DNA of 7,716 nt from an uncultured Armatimonadota bacterium (GCA_937875395.1 CALNCU010000284.1:1-7716), one strand, 5' to 3'; counted from the first letter of the stretch, positions 1-6,067 are shown. A program made the numbers and translations. The notes: generated from the letters alone by a model not told the origin.

Positions 1-111
1 CGTAAGCTTCTTATGGAAATTATACACAACATCGTTGTCTACCCGGATAAGCTTATTATTAGAACACTACTATCCCTTGGAGATATTACAATTCCCACGC
101 TCATGTTTGAG

Positions 112-155
112 AAAAAAGAATGCCCGAAACCAGCAAAAACCAGTTCCAGGCATTC
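112..155 (-). terminator. Rho-independent terminator after tRNA-Arg
   Basis: Read on the minus strand, a 16-pair stem (155-140 against 133-118, with several G-U pairs and no unpaired base) closes a 6-nt loop and is followed directly by six Ts (117-112). This is a textbook intrinsic terminator. It begins 9 nt beyond the encoded CCA end of the tRNA. No other terminator is seen between rluD and here, so it probably also ends read-through transcripts from the lspA-lgt-rluD operon. Confidence 0.93.
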
Positions 156-164
156 CCTTAGCCG

Positions 165-239
165 TGGTACCCCCGACAGGACTCGAACCTGTGCCTCAGG
201 CTCCGGAGGCCCGCACTCTATCCGCTGAGCTACGGGGGC
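165..239 (-). tRNA. tRNA-Arg (anticodon CCG)
   Basis: All arms fold on the minus strand. There is a 7-bp acceptor stem (239-233 with 175-169, one terminal G-U), a D arm with GG in its loop, a 5-bp anticodon stem with loop CTCCGGA, a 4-nt variable loop, a 5-bp T stem with loop TTCGAGT, discriminator A, and an encoded CCA at 167-165. The anticodon is CCG (206-204), which reads the arginine codon CGG. The total of 75 nt with CCA is normal for a class I tRNA. It has a promoter of its own just upstream and a terminator just downstream, so it can be a single-tRNA unit, though it may also be processed from read-through of the rluD/DUF951 operon. Confidence 0.97.
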
Positions 240-256
240 GCAATACCAACTCACAA

Positions 257-286
257 ATGATACCAGAATTCAGGGGGATATGTCAA
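257..286 (-). promoter_or_regulatory. Sigma-70-type promoter of tRNA-Arg
   Basis: On the minus strand a perfect -35 box TTGACA (286-281) is followed after 18 nt by TATCAT (262-257), and the three bases before it are TGG, giving an extended -10. The expected start near position 250 leaves a leader of about 10 nt before the mature tRNA, typical for tRNA units. The -35 box contains the TGA stop codon of the DUF951 gene (285-283), so the two units are fused without a spacer. The assignment is by eye from consensus match and position. Confidence 0.85.
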
Positions 287-489
287 CGCGGAGAGGTACC
301 CGGGCGGGCGGTTTTAAGGCATTTTAGACGGCGTTCAAACTCTTCCCTGGGGAGCATCACCCGCCGGCCGCATTTTATGCACTTTAGGCCAATATCTGCG
401 CCCACTCTTACAACACTCCATTCCAGCCCTCCGCACGGATGAGCCTTACGCATCTCGGCAATCTGCCCTACGGATACCTCTACCGGCAT
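283..489 (-). CDS. DUF951 family small protein
   Basis: A 68-residue protein that I recognise as the DUF951 family, a widespread small Firmicutes protein of unknown function. The family core is visible: MRKAHPCGG near residues 13-21, EWxVxRVGADIGLKC, then a CxxCGRxV knuckle and PRxxFERR. The cysteines and CxxC suggest a metal-binding or nucleic-acid-associated fold, but this is inference. I chose the ATG at 489 because a GAGAGAGG purine tract lies 11 nt before it. A GTG at 501 in the same frame would add MFFH, but the purine tract would then abut it. Either start overlaps the rluD end (10 or 22 nt), so translation is probably coupled to rluD. The last residues after FERRLK are basic and not conserved as far as I can tell. 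No function should be assigned beyond the family name. Confidence 0.88.
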   Translation of the reverse strand: MPVEVSVGQIAEMRKAHPCGGLEWSVVRVGADIGLKCIKCGRRVMLPREEFERRLKCLKTARPGTSPR

Positions 490-1460
490 GTGGAAGAACA
501 CCTCTCTCTTAAGAAACTGACCAGCGCCTGCATATCTTCCGGCATGGGTGCAGTAAATGAGAGCCGCTCGCCCGTCCGCGGATGGTTGAATGAAAGAGAA
601 AACGCATGAAGCGCCTGCCCGTGCAAATTATCTATAAGCTGGTTTACACGGCCCATAAGCTCCTTGCCGCCAAAGTTCAGCCGCCGCTCGCCGGAATAGA
701 CAGGATCGCCCACCACAGGATGACCGGCATAGGCAGCGTGCACCCTTACCTGGTGCGTGCGTCCGGTCTGCAACTTGGCGCAAAGAAGCGACATAATATC
801 GTACCGCTCCAGCACGCAAAGCTCTGTCACAGCCTCTCTGCTATGGCGCATAGCGGTCTCTATTACGGCCATCTTCTTTCTGTCTAACGGGTGCCTGCCT
901 ATGGGCGCATCCACCACGGCCCGTTCAAACTTGGGGTTTCCCCATACAAGCGCAAGGTACTGCCGCTCCGCCGATCTGGATTGAATCTGTTTCTGAAGGG
1001 CATGGTGGGCGGCATCGTTCTTTGCAACCATTATTAGGCCGGATGTATCCTTATCCAGACGGTGCACTATGCCCGGACGCTCTACCCCACCCACTGCGGA
1101 GAGCCCCTTGCAGTGCGCAATAAGCGCATTTACCAGCGTGCCGGAGGGAGAACCGGGGGCGGGATGCACCACCATCCCCTTGGGCTTGTTTATAACAAGA
1201 ATATCTTCATCTTCATAGACTATATCAAGCGAAATTTCTTCCGGCAGCAGATCCGTCGGTTTTGCCTTAGGGAGCGTATACTCTATATCTTCACCGGGAG
1301 AGAGCTTGTATGAGGAGCGAACCGCCTGTCCACCAACAGAGACGCATCCATCCAGTATAAGGCGTTGGGCGGCAGACCGGCTAAGCTCCGGCACATGAAG
1401 GGCAAGGTACGCGTCCAGGCGGGCGCCGCTATCTTCCTGAGAAACAATAATATGCGTCAC
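480..1460 (-). CDS. RluA/RluD-type large-subunit rRNA pseudouridine synthase
   Basis: 326 residues, a normal length for RluD-type enzymes, which isomerise specific uridines of 23S rRNA to pseudouridine in the cytoplasm. The N-terminus is an S4 RNA-binding domain (about residues 14-62, RLDAYLA...SRSAAQRLILDG...VGG). The catalytic domain follows, with NKPKGMVVHP (91-100) and the family signature HRLDKDTSGL (133-142), whose Asp136 is the expected catalytic residue. The RTHQVRVH motif (234-241) is also present. The start is a GTG at 1460-1458 that shares GTGA with the lgt stop codon, and GGGGG lies a few bases upstream. The RluA family has several members with different target uridines (RluD, RluC, YlyB-like), and sequence alone does not fix the target, so no symbol is given. 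The position next to lspA is a known arrangement for rluD/ylyB-like genes. Confidence 0.95.
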   Translation of the reverse strand: MTHIIVSQEDSGARLDAYLALHVPELSRSAAQRLILDGCVSVGGQAVRSSYKLSPGEDIEYTLPKAKPTDLLPEEISLDIVYEDEDILVINKPKGMVVHPAPGSPSGTLVNALIAHCKGLSAVGGVERPGIVHRLDKDTSGLIMVAKNDAAHHALQKQIQSRSAERQYLALVWGNPKFERAVVDAPIGRHPLDRKKMAVIETAMRHSREAVTELCVLERYDIMSLLCAKLQTGRTHQVRVHAAYAGHPVVGDPVYSGERRLNFGGKELMGRVNQLIDNLHGQALHAFSLSFNHPRTGERLSFTAPMPEDMQALVSFLRERCSSTCR

Positions 1461-2254
1461 CGTTTATCCCCCGCCACCCGCCGGCGATTGACCCAAAGCA
1501 CGGCAAGGCTTGCGGCAAGCACCACAAGGCTTACTATCTGCGCCTGAGTTAAACCGGCAAAGGCCACATCTGCGGTAACGCCCTTGCGCAAAAACTCGTT
1601 CAGGAACCGGTAGATGCTGTATAGAGCCAGGTAGCTTGTAAAGACCTCTCCGGTAAACCGGCGGCGGCGCTCCACCACGGTAAGCAGCCCAAATATTGCA
1701 AAGCTTGCCGCCATGGCATAAATTTGCGTGGGATGGGATGGTGCTGTGGTTGCAAACCCTCCATCTATATGAAACTGCACCGCCCACGGCAGGCTGGCGG
1801 GTATGCCGTAGCAGCATCCGTTAAGGAAGCATCCTACGCGGGTTATGCCGTACGCTATGGCAAGCCCCGGCGCGCAAAGATCAAGCATAGAAAGAAAATC
1901 TATCCGTTTGATGCGCGTATAGATATACGCTGCCCCCACGGCGCCCGCAAGCCCTCCGTGGAATGAGAGCCCGCGCACCCCTCCCCCTGGCGAAAAGATT
2001 CCCTGCCACAGCCCAAGCACGCCGGAAGAATCCTTTAAATAGATGGGAAGGTTCAGCAGGATAGATGCCAGATGCGCGCACACAATGCCGGAGAGGATAC
2101 CGTACAAGACTACATCTACTACACTCTCCGCCTTAATCTTTGTACCCCTGGCCGCCCGGACGGTGCGGTACAGCCCCGCCATCATGCCCAGCCAGAGCAT
2201 AAATCCATAAGCCCGTATGGGAACCGGGCCTAATTGAAAGAGAATGGAACGCAA
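1457..2254 (-). CDS. lgt: Prolipoprotein diacylglyceryl transferase
   Basis: A 265-residue polytopic membrane enzyme that transfers diacylglyceryl from phosphatidylglycerol to the lipobox cysteine of secreted prolipoproteins, the first step of lipoprotein maturation. Residues known to matter in E. coli Lgt line up by motif: Tyr16 (RAYGF), His99 (SFHGGLAG), Arg139 (ITRVG), and the C-terminal series Tyr212, Arg216, Glu220 (YSIYRFLNE). The HPTQIYA motif is at 174-180. The segment GCFLNGCCYG (141-150) has Cys142 where E. coli has Asn146, a variant I recall from several non-proteobacterial Lgts. Several hydrophobic helices span the length. The ATG start lies 3 nt after the lspA stop, and the stop overlaps the rluD GTG by 4 nt. 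The next enzyme of the pathway, LspA, is encoded immediately upstream in the same operon. Confidence 0.95.
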   Translation of the reverse strand: MRSILFQLGPVPIRAYGFMLWLGMMAGLYRTVRAARGTKIKAESVVDVVLYGILSGIVCAHLASILLNLPIYLKDSSGVLGLWQGIFSPGGGVRGLSFHGGLAGAVGAAYIYTRIKRIDFLSMLDLCAPGLAIAYGITRVGCFLNGCCYGIPASLPWAVQFHIDGGFATTAPSHPTQIYAMAASFAIFGLLTVVERRRRFTGEVFTSYLALYSIYRFLNEFLRKGVTADVAFAGLTQAQIVSLVVLAASLAVLWVNRRRVAGDKR

Positions 2255-2257
2255 AGT

Positions 2258-2743
2258 CTATCCCTTCACAGAAGTTGTATCTTCCGTCTCGCCGGAAGCA
2301 TGGGTTTCGCAAAACAGTATATGGTAGCAGAGGAAGAATATACCTGCGGTTATGGCTATATCTGCAATGTTAAACACCGGCCATACGCGGAAATCTATAA
2401 AATCTATAACTCTTCCCAGCCTAACACGATCTATAAGGTTACCGGCAGCCCCGCCCATAAGCAGGGCAAGTGATGTTCCCAGCAGCCCGGTCATACCCTT
2501 TTGCAGCCTGGTCACAAAGAGAAGGGCGATTATAACAACCGCCGAACCTATGGCAAGCAGGCCGGTCCACGGCTGAAACAGGCTGAATGCCCCGCCGGTG
2601 TTGTATAGAGCGGTAAGGTAGAATACCCCCCGGATAACCGGCACGGATTCTCCAAACGGCAGGCTGATCTGCACAAAAAACTTGCAGGCCTGATCCAGCG
2701 CAACTACCAAAACGGCTAAAAGATATAGGTATCTTGTCTTCAA
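2258..2743 (-). CDS. lspA: Lipoprotein signal peptidase (signal peptidase II)
   Basis: A 161-residue membrane aspartyl protease that cleaves the signal peptide from diacylglyceryl-modified prolipoproteins, acting after Lgt. Four hydrophobic segments are visible (about 6-22, 62-78, 87-103, 126-143). The family motifs are present: LDQ near residue 16, YNTGGAFS (47-54), GGAAGNLIDRVRLG (97-110), VIDFIDF (112-118) and FNIAD (124-128). Asp114 and Asp128 are the expected catalytic pair. The start is TTG at 2743-2741, overlapping the TGA of the upstream TraR/DksA gene in a TTGA junction. No other in-frame start precedes the first helix, so the TTG is well supported, and translation is probably coupled. 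The hydrophilic tail after residue 145 (ETHASGETEDTT) is unremarkable. Length and motifs agree with the family. Confidence 0.96.
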   Translation of the reverse strand: MKTRYLYLLAVLVVALDQACKFFVQISLPFGESVPVIRGVFYLTALYNTGGAFSLFQPWTGLLAIGSAVVIIALLFVTRLQKGMTGLLGTSLALLMGGAAGNLIDRVRLGRVIDFIDFRVWPVFNIADIAITAGIFFLCYHILFCETHASGETEDTTSVKG

Positions 2744-3108
2744 CTGCTCTCTATTATATCCTGGCAGTCCACACAGTAGATGGCATGCGGGATTGCATTC
2801 AGCCTTTCCGTTGAAATCTCGCGCCCGCAGCGGTCGCAGGTGCCGTAAGTACCCCTATCAATCTTATCAAGGGCTTTCTCTATTCGTCCTATAATATCCC
2901 TAAAGTTATCCCTTACGGCCAGGTCTCTTGCTTTTATAAACGTCTCCGTACCCATATCTGCCGGGTGGTTATCATAATTGGCAAGTTCATACTGGCCGGG
3001 CGTATCCGCATCGCTTATATCGTTCTCCACATCATCCAGATTAGCAAGGATTCTCTCCCGCTCTTCAACCAGGAGCCTCCGGTATTTCTCTAAATTAATG
3101 CTCGACAT
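2740..3108 (-). CDS. TraR/DksA-family C4 zinc-finger protein (YteA-like)
   Basis: 122 residues. A charged N-terminal helical region (about 5-30) is followed by DNHPADMGTETF (46-57), a stretch typical of the YteA-like Firmicutes branch. A second helix (about 60-85) comes next, then a C4 zinc finger with Cys91, Cys94, Cys112 and Cys115 (CDRCGREIS...YCVDC). DksA proper binds the RNA polymerase secondary channel and works with ppGpp. For this shorter branch a similar role is only inferred. The ATG has a perfect GGAGGA six bases upstream. The gene heads the operon and is followed by lspA with a 4-nt overlap. Its placement before lspA recurs in Clostridia-like genomes as far as I know. I give no symbol because it may be neither dksA nor yteA in the strict sense. 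Confidence 0.92.
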   Translation of the reverse strand: MSSINLEKYRRLLVEERERILANLDDVENDISDADTPGQYELANYDNHPADMGTETFIKARDLAVRDNFRDIIGRIEKALDKIDRGTYGTCDRCGREISTERLNAIPHAIYCVDCQDIIESS

Positions 3109-3188
3109 TTTGATTCCTCCATCTCGGCGGATTCAGTCTACATTACAGGGTTAAGAGATACTGGCTAAAGTTTAAATAGATCCGCTTT

Positions 3189-3233
3189 GCGTTGCATAAC
3201 AAGTATACTGCCTGCAACGCATTAGCGCAACGC
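3189..3233. repeat. Three GCGTTGC elements around the operon promoter
   Basis: The heptamer GCGTTGC occurs three times in 45 bp. One copy is at 3189-3195 on the plus strand, and two are at 3214-3220 and 3227-3233 on the minus strand. The first two extend to an 8-bp inverted repeat (GCGTTGCA with TGCAACGC, 3189-3196 and 3213-3220, 16 bp apart, arm centres 24 bp apart) that brackets the proposed -10 box. The third copy overlaps the proposed -35 box. The two minus-strand copies are direct repeats 13 bp apart. The arrangement looks like a repressor operator, but no regulator is encoded nearby and the role is inferred. Confidence 0.5.
3202..3230 (-). promoter_or_regulatory. Probable promoter of the traR/dksA-lspA-lgt-rluD operon
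   Basis: On the minus strand TTGCGC (3230-3225) and TATACT (3207-3202) are separated by exactly 17 nt. The -10 box matches five of six consensus positions and the -35 box three of six. Transcription starting near 3195 would give a leader of roughly 85-90 nt before the ATG at 3108. It lies in the 132-bp gap after rfbD, where no intrinsic terminator is seen, so read-through from the upstream operon is also possible. A second, weaker pair (TTGTTA, 18 nt, TATTTA) overlaps it downstream. Confidence 0.55.
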
Positions 3234-3240
3234 GCAGGGC

Positions 3241-4098
3241 TTACATGCCCAGCCTTTGCATAAAATCTGCCAGCGCATCCTTCCAGTGCCTTAAATCTAC
3301 TCTCCCCTGGAGTTCCAGCGAGTAGTGGCGGAGCACACTGTACTTGGGCCTTTTTGTGGGGCTGGGCCAATCCTTGGTGCTTATAGCACTGATCTCTGCA
3401 TCTTTTATACCCGCAAGCGACAGAGTTTCACAAGCAAAGTCGTACCATGTGCAGGAACCGCTGTTTGTGAGGTGGTAAGTGCCGTAGAGCGGGCTTGTCA
3501 TAATATCTTTAATAGCGCCCGCCAGATCCCGGGTATATGTGGGAGAACCCGTCTGATCTGCCACAACGGTGAGCTTTTTCTTTTGGCGGGCGGCATTAAT
3601 GATAGAGAGCGGAAAATTCTTGCCGTGCGCCCCGTACAGCCAGGCCGTGCGAGCTATATAGTGGCGGCGGCAGAGCGCCCTTACGTGCTGCTCCCCGGCA
3701 TATTTGGATGCCCCGTACCGGCTGATGGGATTTGGCGAATCGTACTCCGTGTATGGCTCCCCCTTCTCCCCGTCAAAAACAAAATCCGTGCTCACGTATA
3801 CAAGAGCCGCGTCTGCAAGGTTGCAGGCAGCAGCAACATTCCATGTGCCAAGCGCATTAAGTTTGAAAGCCTTGTCCGGGCACCGCTCGCAGCCGTCTAC
3901 ATCCGTATAGGCAGCGCAATGAACAACTACATCCGGGCGATGTTCCAGTATTACATCCGAACATTCCTTTGTATCTGTAATATCCAGGTGGAGCGCATTG
4001 CCCGTAACATCGGTAGGAATAACCTGGTCGCGATCGCTTAAAATCTCTACAAGGTCCGTGCCAAGCATCCCGTTAGCGCCGGTTACAAGTACCTTCAA
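3241..4098 (-). CDS. rfbD: dTDP-4-dehydrorhamnose reductase
   Basis: A 285-residue NAD(P)H-dependent enzyme of the extended short-chain dehydrogenase type. It catalyses the last step of dTDP-L-rhamnose synthesis in the cytoplasm, reducing dTDP-6-deoxy-L-lyxo-4-hexulose. The nucleotide-binding GANGMLG (7-13) is at the N-terminus, followed by HCAAYTDVDGCE (60-71), STDFVFDG (103-110) and the catalytic YGASK (Tyr128, Lys132). SPTYTRDLA and YHLTNSG (208-214) are also typical of RmlD. The start is TTG at 4098-4096, with GGAGGA seven bases before it, and the protein begins MKVLVTGANG exactly where family members do. It follows the zinc-ribbon membrane protein gene by 32 nt. The other rhamnose genes (rfbA, rfbB, rfbC) are not in the window. 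Rhamnose would feed cell-wall polysaccharide, which fits the NlpC hydrolase upstream, but the link is inferred. Confidence 0.93.
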   Translation of the reverse strand: MKVLVTGANGMLGTDLVEILSDRDQVIPTDVTGNALHLDITDTKECSDVILEHRPDVVVHCAAYTDVDGCERCPDKAFKLNALGTWNVAAACNLADAALVYVSTDFVFDGEKGEPYTEYDSPNPISRYGASKYAGEQHVRALCRRHYIARTAWLYGAHGKNFPLSIINAARQKKKLTVVADQTGSPTYTRDLAGAIKDIMTSPLYGTYHLTNSGSCTWYDFACETLSLAGIKDAEISAISTKDWPSPTKRPKYSVLRHYSLELQGRVDLRHWKDALADFMQRLGM

Positions 4099-4130
4099 GC
4101 TTTCTTCCTCCAGAATTGTATTTCAGTCCC

Positions 4131-4970
4131 CTACTCTCTGCCCGGATTTGCGTCTGCGGCAGCATCGGGAAGCATATTAATGCTCTTTTGCACACCGGCA
4201 ATCCGGCAGGCCCCGTCAAGAGCCTTATCCGACGCTTTAAGCTCATCATCAACTTCAGGCTGATATGCAGACCTCACCGCACCAGCCGCCGCAACATTGC
4301 CTCGGTCGAGCTCCTGGTATGCCCGCTGCAAAGACCACAGGCTCCTTGCAAGCGCCTTGTCATATGCCGCGGAAAATTCTTCATATCCAATGGGAGGCTT
4401 AACGGTTTTATAGTAATCTCCAAGCTGCCTGCTCCTGCGGGTAAAGGAGTTGTATGCCGCCGACAACTGCTTTTTAAAGGCATCCGGCATGATTCCGCCG
4501 CTGGAGGATTGCGCCGCACGCACCCTATCCTCCACCTGAAGAAGCTCTGCATACAAAGTGCGCCTGTACTCCTCTATTTTTTGCACCTTGGCTATATAAT
4601 CTGTCGCCGCCGGTAAAGGCGCAGGCGTACTCTGAGTTGAAGGCGTATGAATGGGCGGCGTGCCGGATGATGTCTGTGAGGAGGATGCATCATCCCCCTC
4701 CGGCATCACCGGAGGCTCAACCTGCGGCATCCCAACCGGAGAGGGCCCGGCAGGCATATGGGCTGCCTGCTGTCTTCCCCCAACTAAAACAACCATAATG
4801 GCCGCCAACACGCAAACCACCCCAAAGGCGGCAGGCAGCCAGCGATACCCTAAAAAGCGGTGTAAAGGCTGTGTCTTTGAGGTTGCGGCATCTACCGGAT
4901 TGCCGCATAAAAGGCAAAACCGGGATTCCGGCGGAAGCTCTCTCCCGCATGCGCTGCATCTTAATTCCAT
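4131..4970 (-). CDS. Uncharacterised zinc-ribbon membrane protein with helical outer domain
   Basis: 279 residues, not recognised as a named family beyond its N-terminal zinc ribbon. The layout is clear. A C4 ribbon at 5-22 (Cys5, Cys8, Cys19, Cys22; CSACGRELPP...CLLCG) is followed by a basic patch at 38-44 and one transmembrane segment at about 45-64 (WLPAAFGVVCVLAAIMVVLV). A Pro/Ser/Thr-rich linker covers 70-122, and a mostly helical charged domain runs from 123 to about 255. A single helix after a basic patch predicts the ribbon inside the cell and the C-terminal domain outside. The stretch KPPIGYEEFSAAYDKALARSLWSL (191-214) resembles helical repeats seen in surface proteins of unknown role. 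The ATG has GGTGGG upstream. It sits 26 nt after the NlpC/P60 gene and 32 nt before rfbD, which suggests a cell-envelope function, but none can be assigned. Confidence 0.85.
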   Translation of the reverse strand: MELRCSACGRELPPESRFCLLCGNPVDAATSKTQPLHRFLGYRWLPAAFGVVCVLAAIMVVLVGGRQQAAHMPAGPSPVGMPQVEPPVMPEGDDASSSQTSSGTPPIHTPSTQSTPAPLPAATDYIAKVQKIEEYRRTLYAELLQVEDRVRAAQSSSGGIMPDAFKKQLSAAYNSFTRRSRQLGDYYKTVKPPIGYEEFSAAYDKALARSLWSLQRAYQELDRGNVAAAGAVRSAYQPEVDDELKASDKALDGACRIAGVQKSINMLPDAAADANPGRE

Positions 4971-4996
4971 TCAACCCACCAAAACAGAATGCCCGT

Positions 4997-5848
4997 CTAT
5001 GACCTTCTGATAGTTACAAGGGAGTTCAAAAAGAGCGGCTTATATATGCTGTCCACAGCAACGCCCCTGCGACCCACGGATGAATGAATAAAATATCCGT
5101 TCCCTATGTATATACCGGTATGATCTACGCTGCCGCCCTTGCATGCAAAGTATAGCCTGTCTCCGGGCCTTAAATCTTTACCGTTTACGGCGGATCCCAC
5201 ACCGGCCTGTTCGCGGGCCACCCTTGGCAAATTTATTCCGTGAGCAGCAAAAACTGCTTTCACAAAGCCGGAACAGTCCAACCCTCCAGAAGAGTATCCT
5301 CCCCACTTGTACGGTATACCCAAATACTTGAGGGCGGCATTTACTATGCTGCCGCCTAATCCACCATCGCTCATGGGCACGCCGCGGGCGCTGTAATTAA
5401 GCAGGGTTACATCAGATTTCTTAACCCAGCCGGTGCTGGAATCAACCATAAGCACACCATACCAGCCCCCTGACTGGCCAATAACTGCCAGGTATGTCTC
5501 TTTAGGGCAGCTGAAAAGAAGCGGCCCGCGAGAACTGGGAACGGAACGGATGCGCGCACTTGCAGATTTAACCACCCCCACCCTGCCTATGGAGACCTCC
5601 CTGGTTTGCGAACTCTTGGATTTACGGACGCTTGCCACGTACTGGGACTGGGTAGAGGCGCTGGTGCGGGCAGTCTCTTGCTGTACGCCGGGGTTTGATT
5701 CCGCCGCAGCATATCCGGCGGAGGGTTCAAGGCTTATTGTAAGATCGCCATCTGCATGCGCAACCAGGCCGGAACATATAACCATTGCGGCAATTACAAA
5801 TGGAACAATCCAAACGCCAAAGCAGATTCTTTGAAAACAGCTCTTCAT
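4997..5848 (-). CDS. Secreted SH3b-NlpC/P60 peptidoglycan hydrolase
   Basis: 283 residues. The signal peptide (about 1-32) has a basic start, a long hydrophobic core and an AHA site before Asp33. A low-complexity Ser/Gln/Thr region (about 44-88) follows, then a bacterial SH3 domain (about 90-150, with GWYGVLMVDSSTGWV), which usually binds the wall. The NlpC/P60 domain (about 165-283) carries the catalytic triad Cys192 (LDCSGF), His243 (DHTGIYIG) and His255 (FIHSS). This family cleaves peptide stems of peptidoglycan, typically D-Glu to diamino acid bonds, so the protein is a wall-remodelling hydrolase outside the membrane. The cysteine at 25 (MVIC) does not fit a lipobox because Ile precedes it. 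The ATG has AGGATT about 6 nt upstream and a strong promoter lies 54 nt before it. It is the first gene of a three-gene unit with the zinc-ribbon protein and rfbD. Confidence 0.95.
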   Translation of the reverse strand: MKSCFQRICFGVWIVPFVIAAMVICSGLVAHADGDLTISLEPSAGYAAAESNPGVQQETARTSASTQSQYVASVRKSKSSQTREVSIGRVGVVKSASARIRSVPSSRGPLLFSCPKETYLAVIGQSGGWYGVLMVDSSTGWVKKSDVTLLNYSARGVPMSDGGLGGSIVNAALKYLGIPYKWGGYSSGGLDCSGFVKAVFAAHGINLPRVAREQAGVGSAVNGKDLRPGDRLYFACKGGSVDHTGIYIGNGYFIHSSVGRRGVAVDSIYKPLFLNSLVTIRRS

Positions 5849-5901
5849 AGCACTAATCCTATAGAAGAAAAGTGTAGCGAGGCAAGCTTAGATATTGCTG
5901 T

Positions 5902-5930
5902 ATTATAGCATTCAATGCAAAAGCGTACAA
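5902..5930 (-). promoter_or_regulatory. Strong sigma-70-type promoter of the NlpC/P60 operon
   Basis: Minus-strand TTGTAC (5930-5925) and a perfect TATAAT (5907-5902) are separated by 17 nt, and TGC immediately precedes TATAAT, giving an extended -10. The expected start near 5895 leaves a leader of about 46 nt to the ATG at 5848. It stands 20 bp beyond the terminator of the ribosomal-protein operon, so the hydrolase operon is expressed independently. The initial leader shows no riboswitch-like fold that I can see. Confidence 0.88.
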
Positions 5931-5950
5931 GGCTTCTGCGCATGGCGGCT

Positions 5951-6009
5951 AAAACACAAAAGGCCGCAGCAGCAGGGCTGGAAAGATACCACCCTCTGCT
6001 GCCGCGACC
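5951..6009 (-). terminator. Rho-independent terminator of the rplM-rpsI operon
   Basis: On the minus strand a 14-pair G+C-rich stem (6009-5996 with 5975-5962) continues, after a one-base bulge and one mismatch, into further pairs around a 7-nt loop (TATCTTT). It is followed by TTTTGTGTTTT (5961-5951 including the stem edge). It lies 58 nt after the rpsI stop codon and before the next promoter, as expected for the end of a ribosomal-protein operon. Confidence 0.92.
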
Positions 6010-6067
6010 TGTAAGCCGCCTTAAGGTAATATATACCGGACTGAACCGGCGTATGGGAACCCCAAAC

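Noticed and set aside
39..104. A 21-codon minus-strand frame after the tRNA terminator
   Set aside because: It starts just past the T-tract, has no ribosome binding site and no recognisable sequence, and its length is expected by chance.
39..254. Minus- and plus-strand open frames spanning the tRNA
   Set aside because: The tRNA fold is complete with its own promoter and terminator, so these frames are chance readings of structural RNA.
3210..3252. Possible terminator after rfbD
   Set aside because: Short hairpins can be drawn (such as GGGC with GCCC around the stop codon, and CCTGCG with TGCAGG), but none is followed by a T-run, and the sequence is better explained by the GCGTTGC repeats and promoter.
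3325..4041. A 238-codon open frame on the plus strand opposite rfbD
   Set aside because: It lies wholly antisense to a clear RmlD with intact motifs, its translation has no recognisable domain and is rich in Cys/Arg, and no Shine-Dalgarno or promoter was seen for it.
5770..5776. Lipobox in the NlpC/P60 signal peptide (MVIC)
   Set aside because: The residue before Cys25 is Ile and there is no Leu at -3, while AHA at 30-32 gives a good signal peptidase I site, so the protein is probably not a lipoprotein despite the nearby lgt and lspA.
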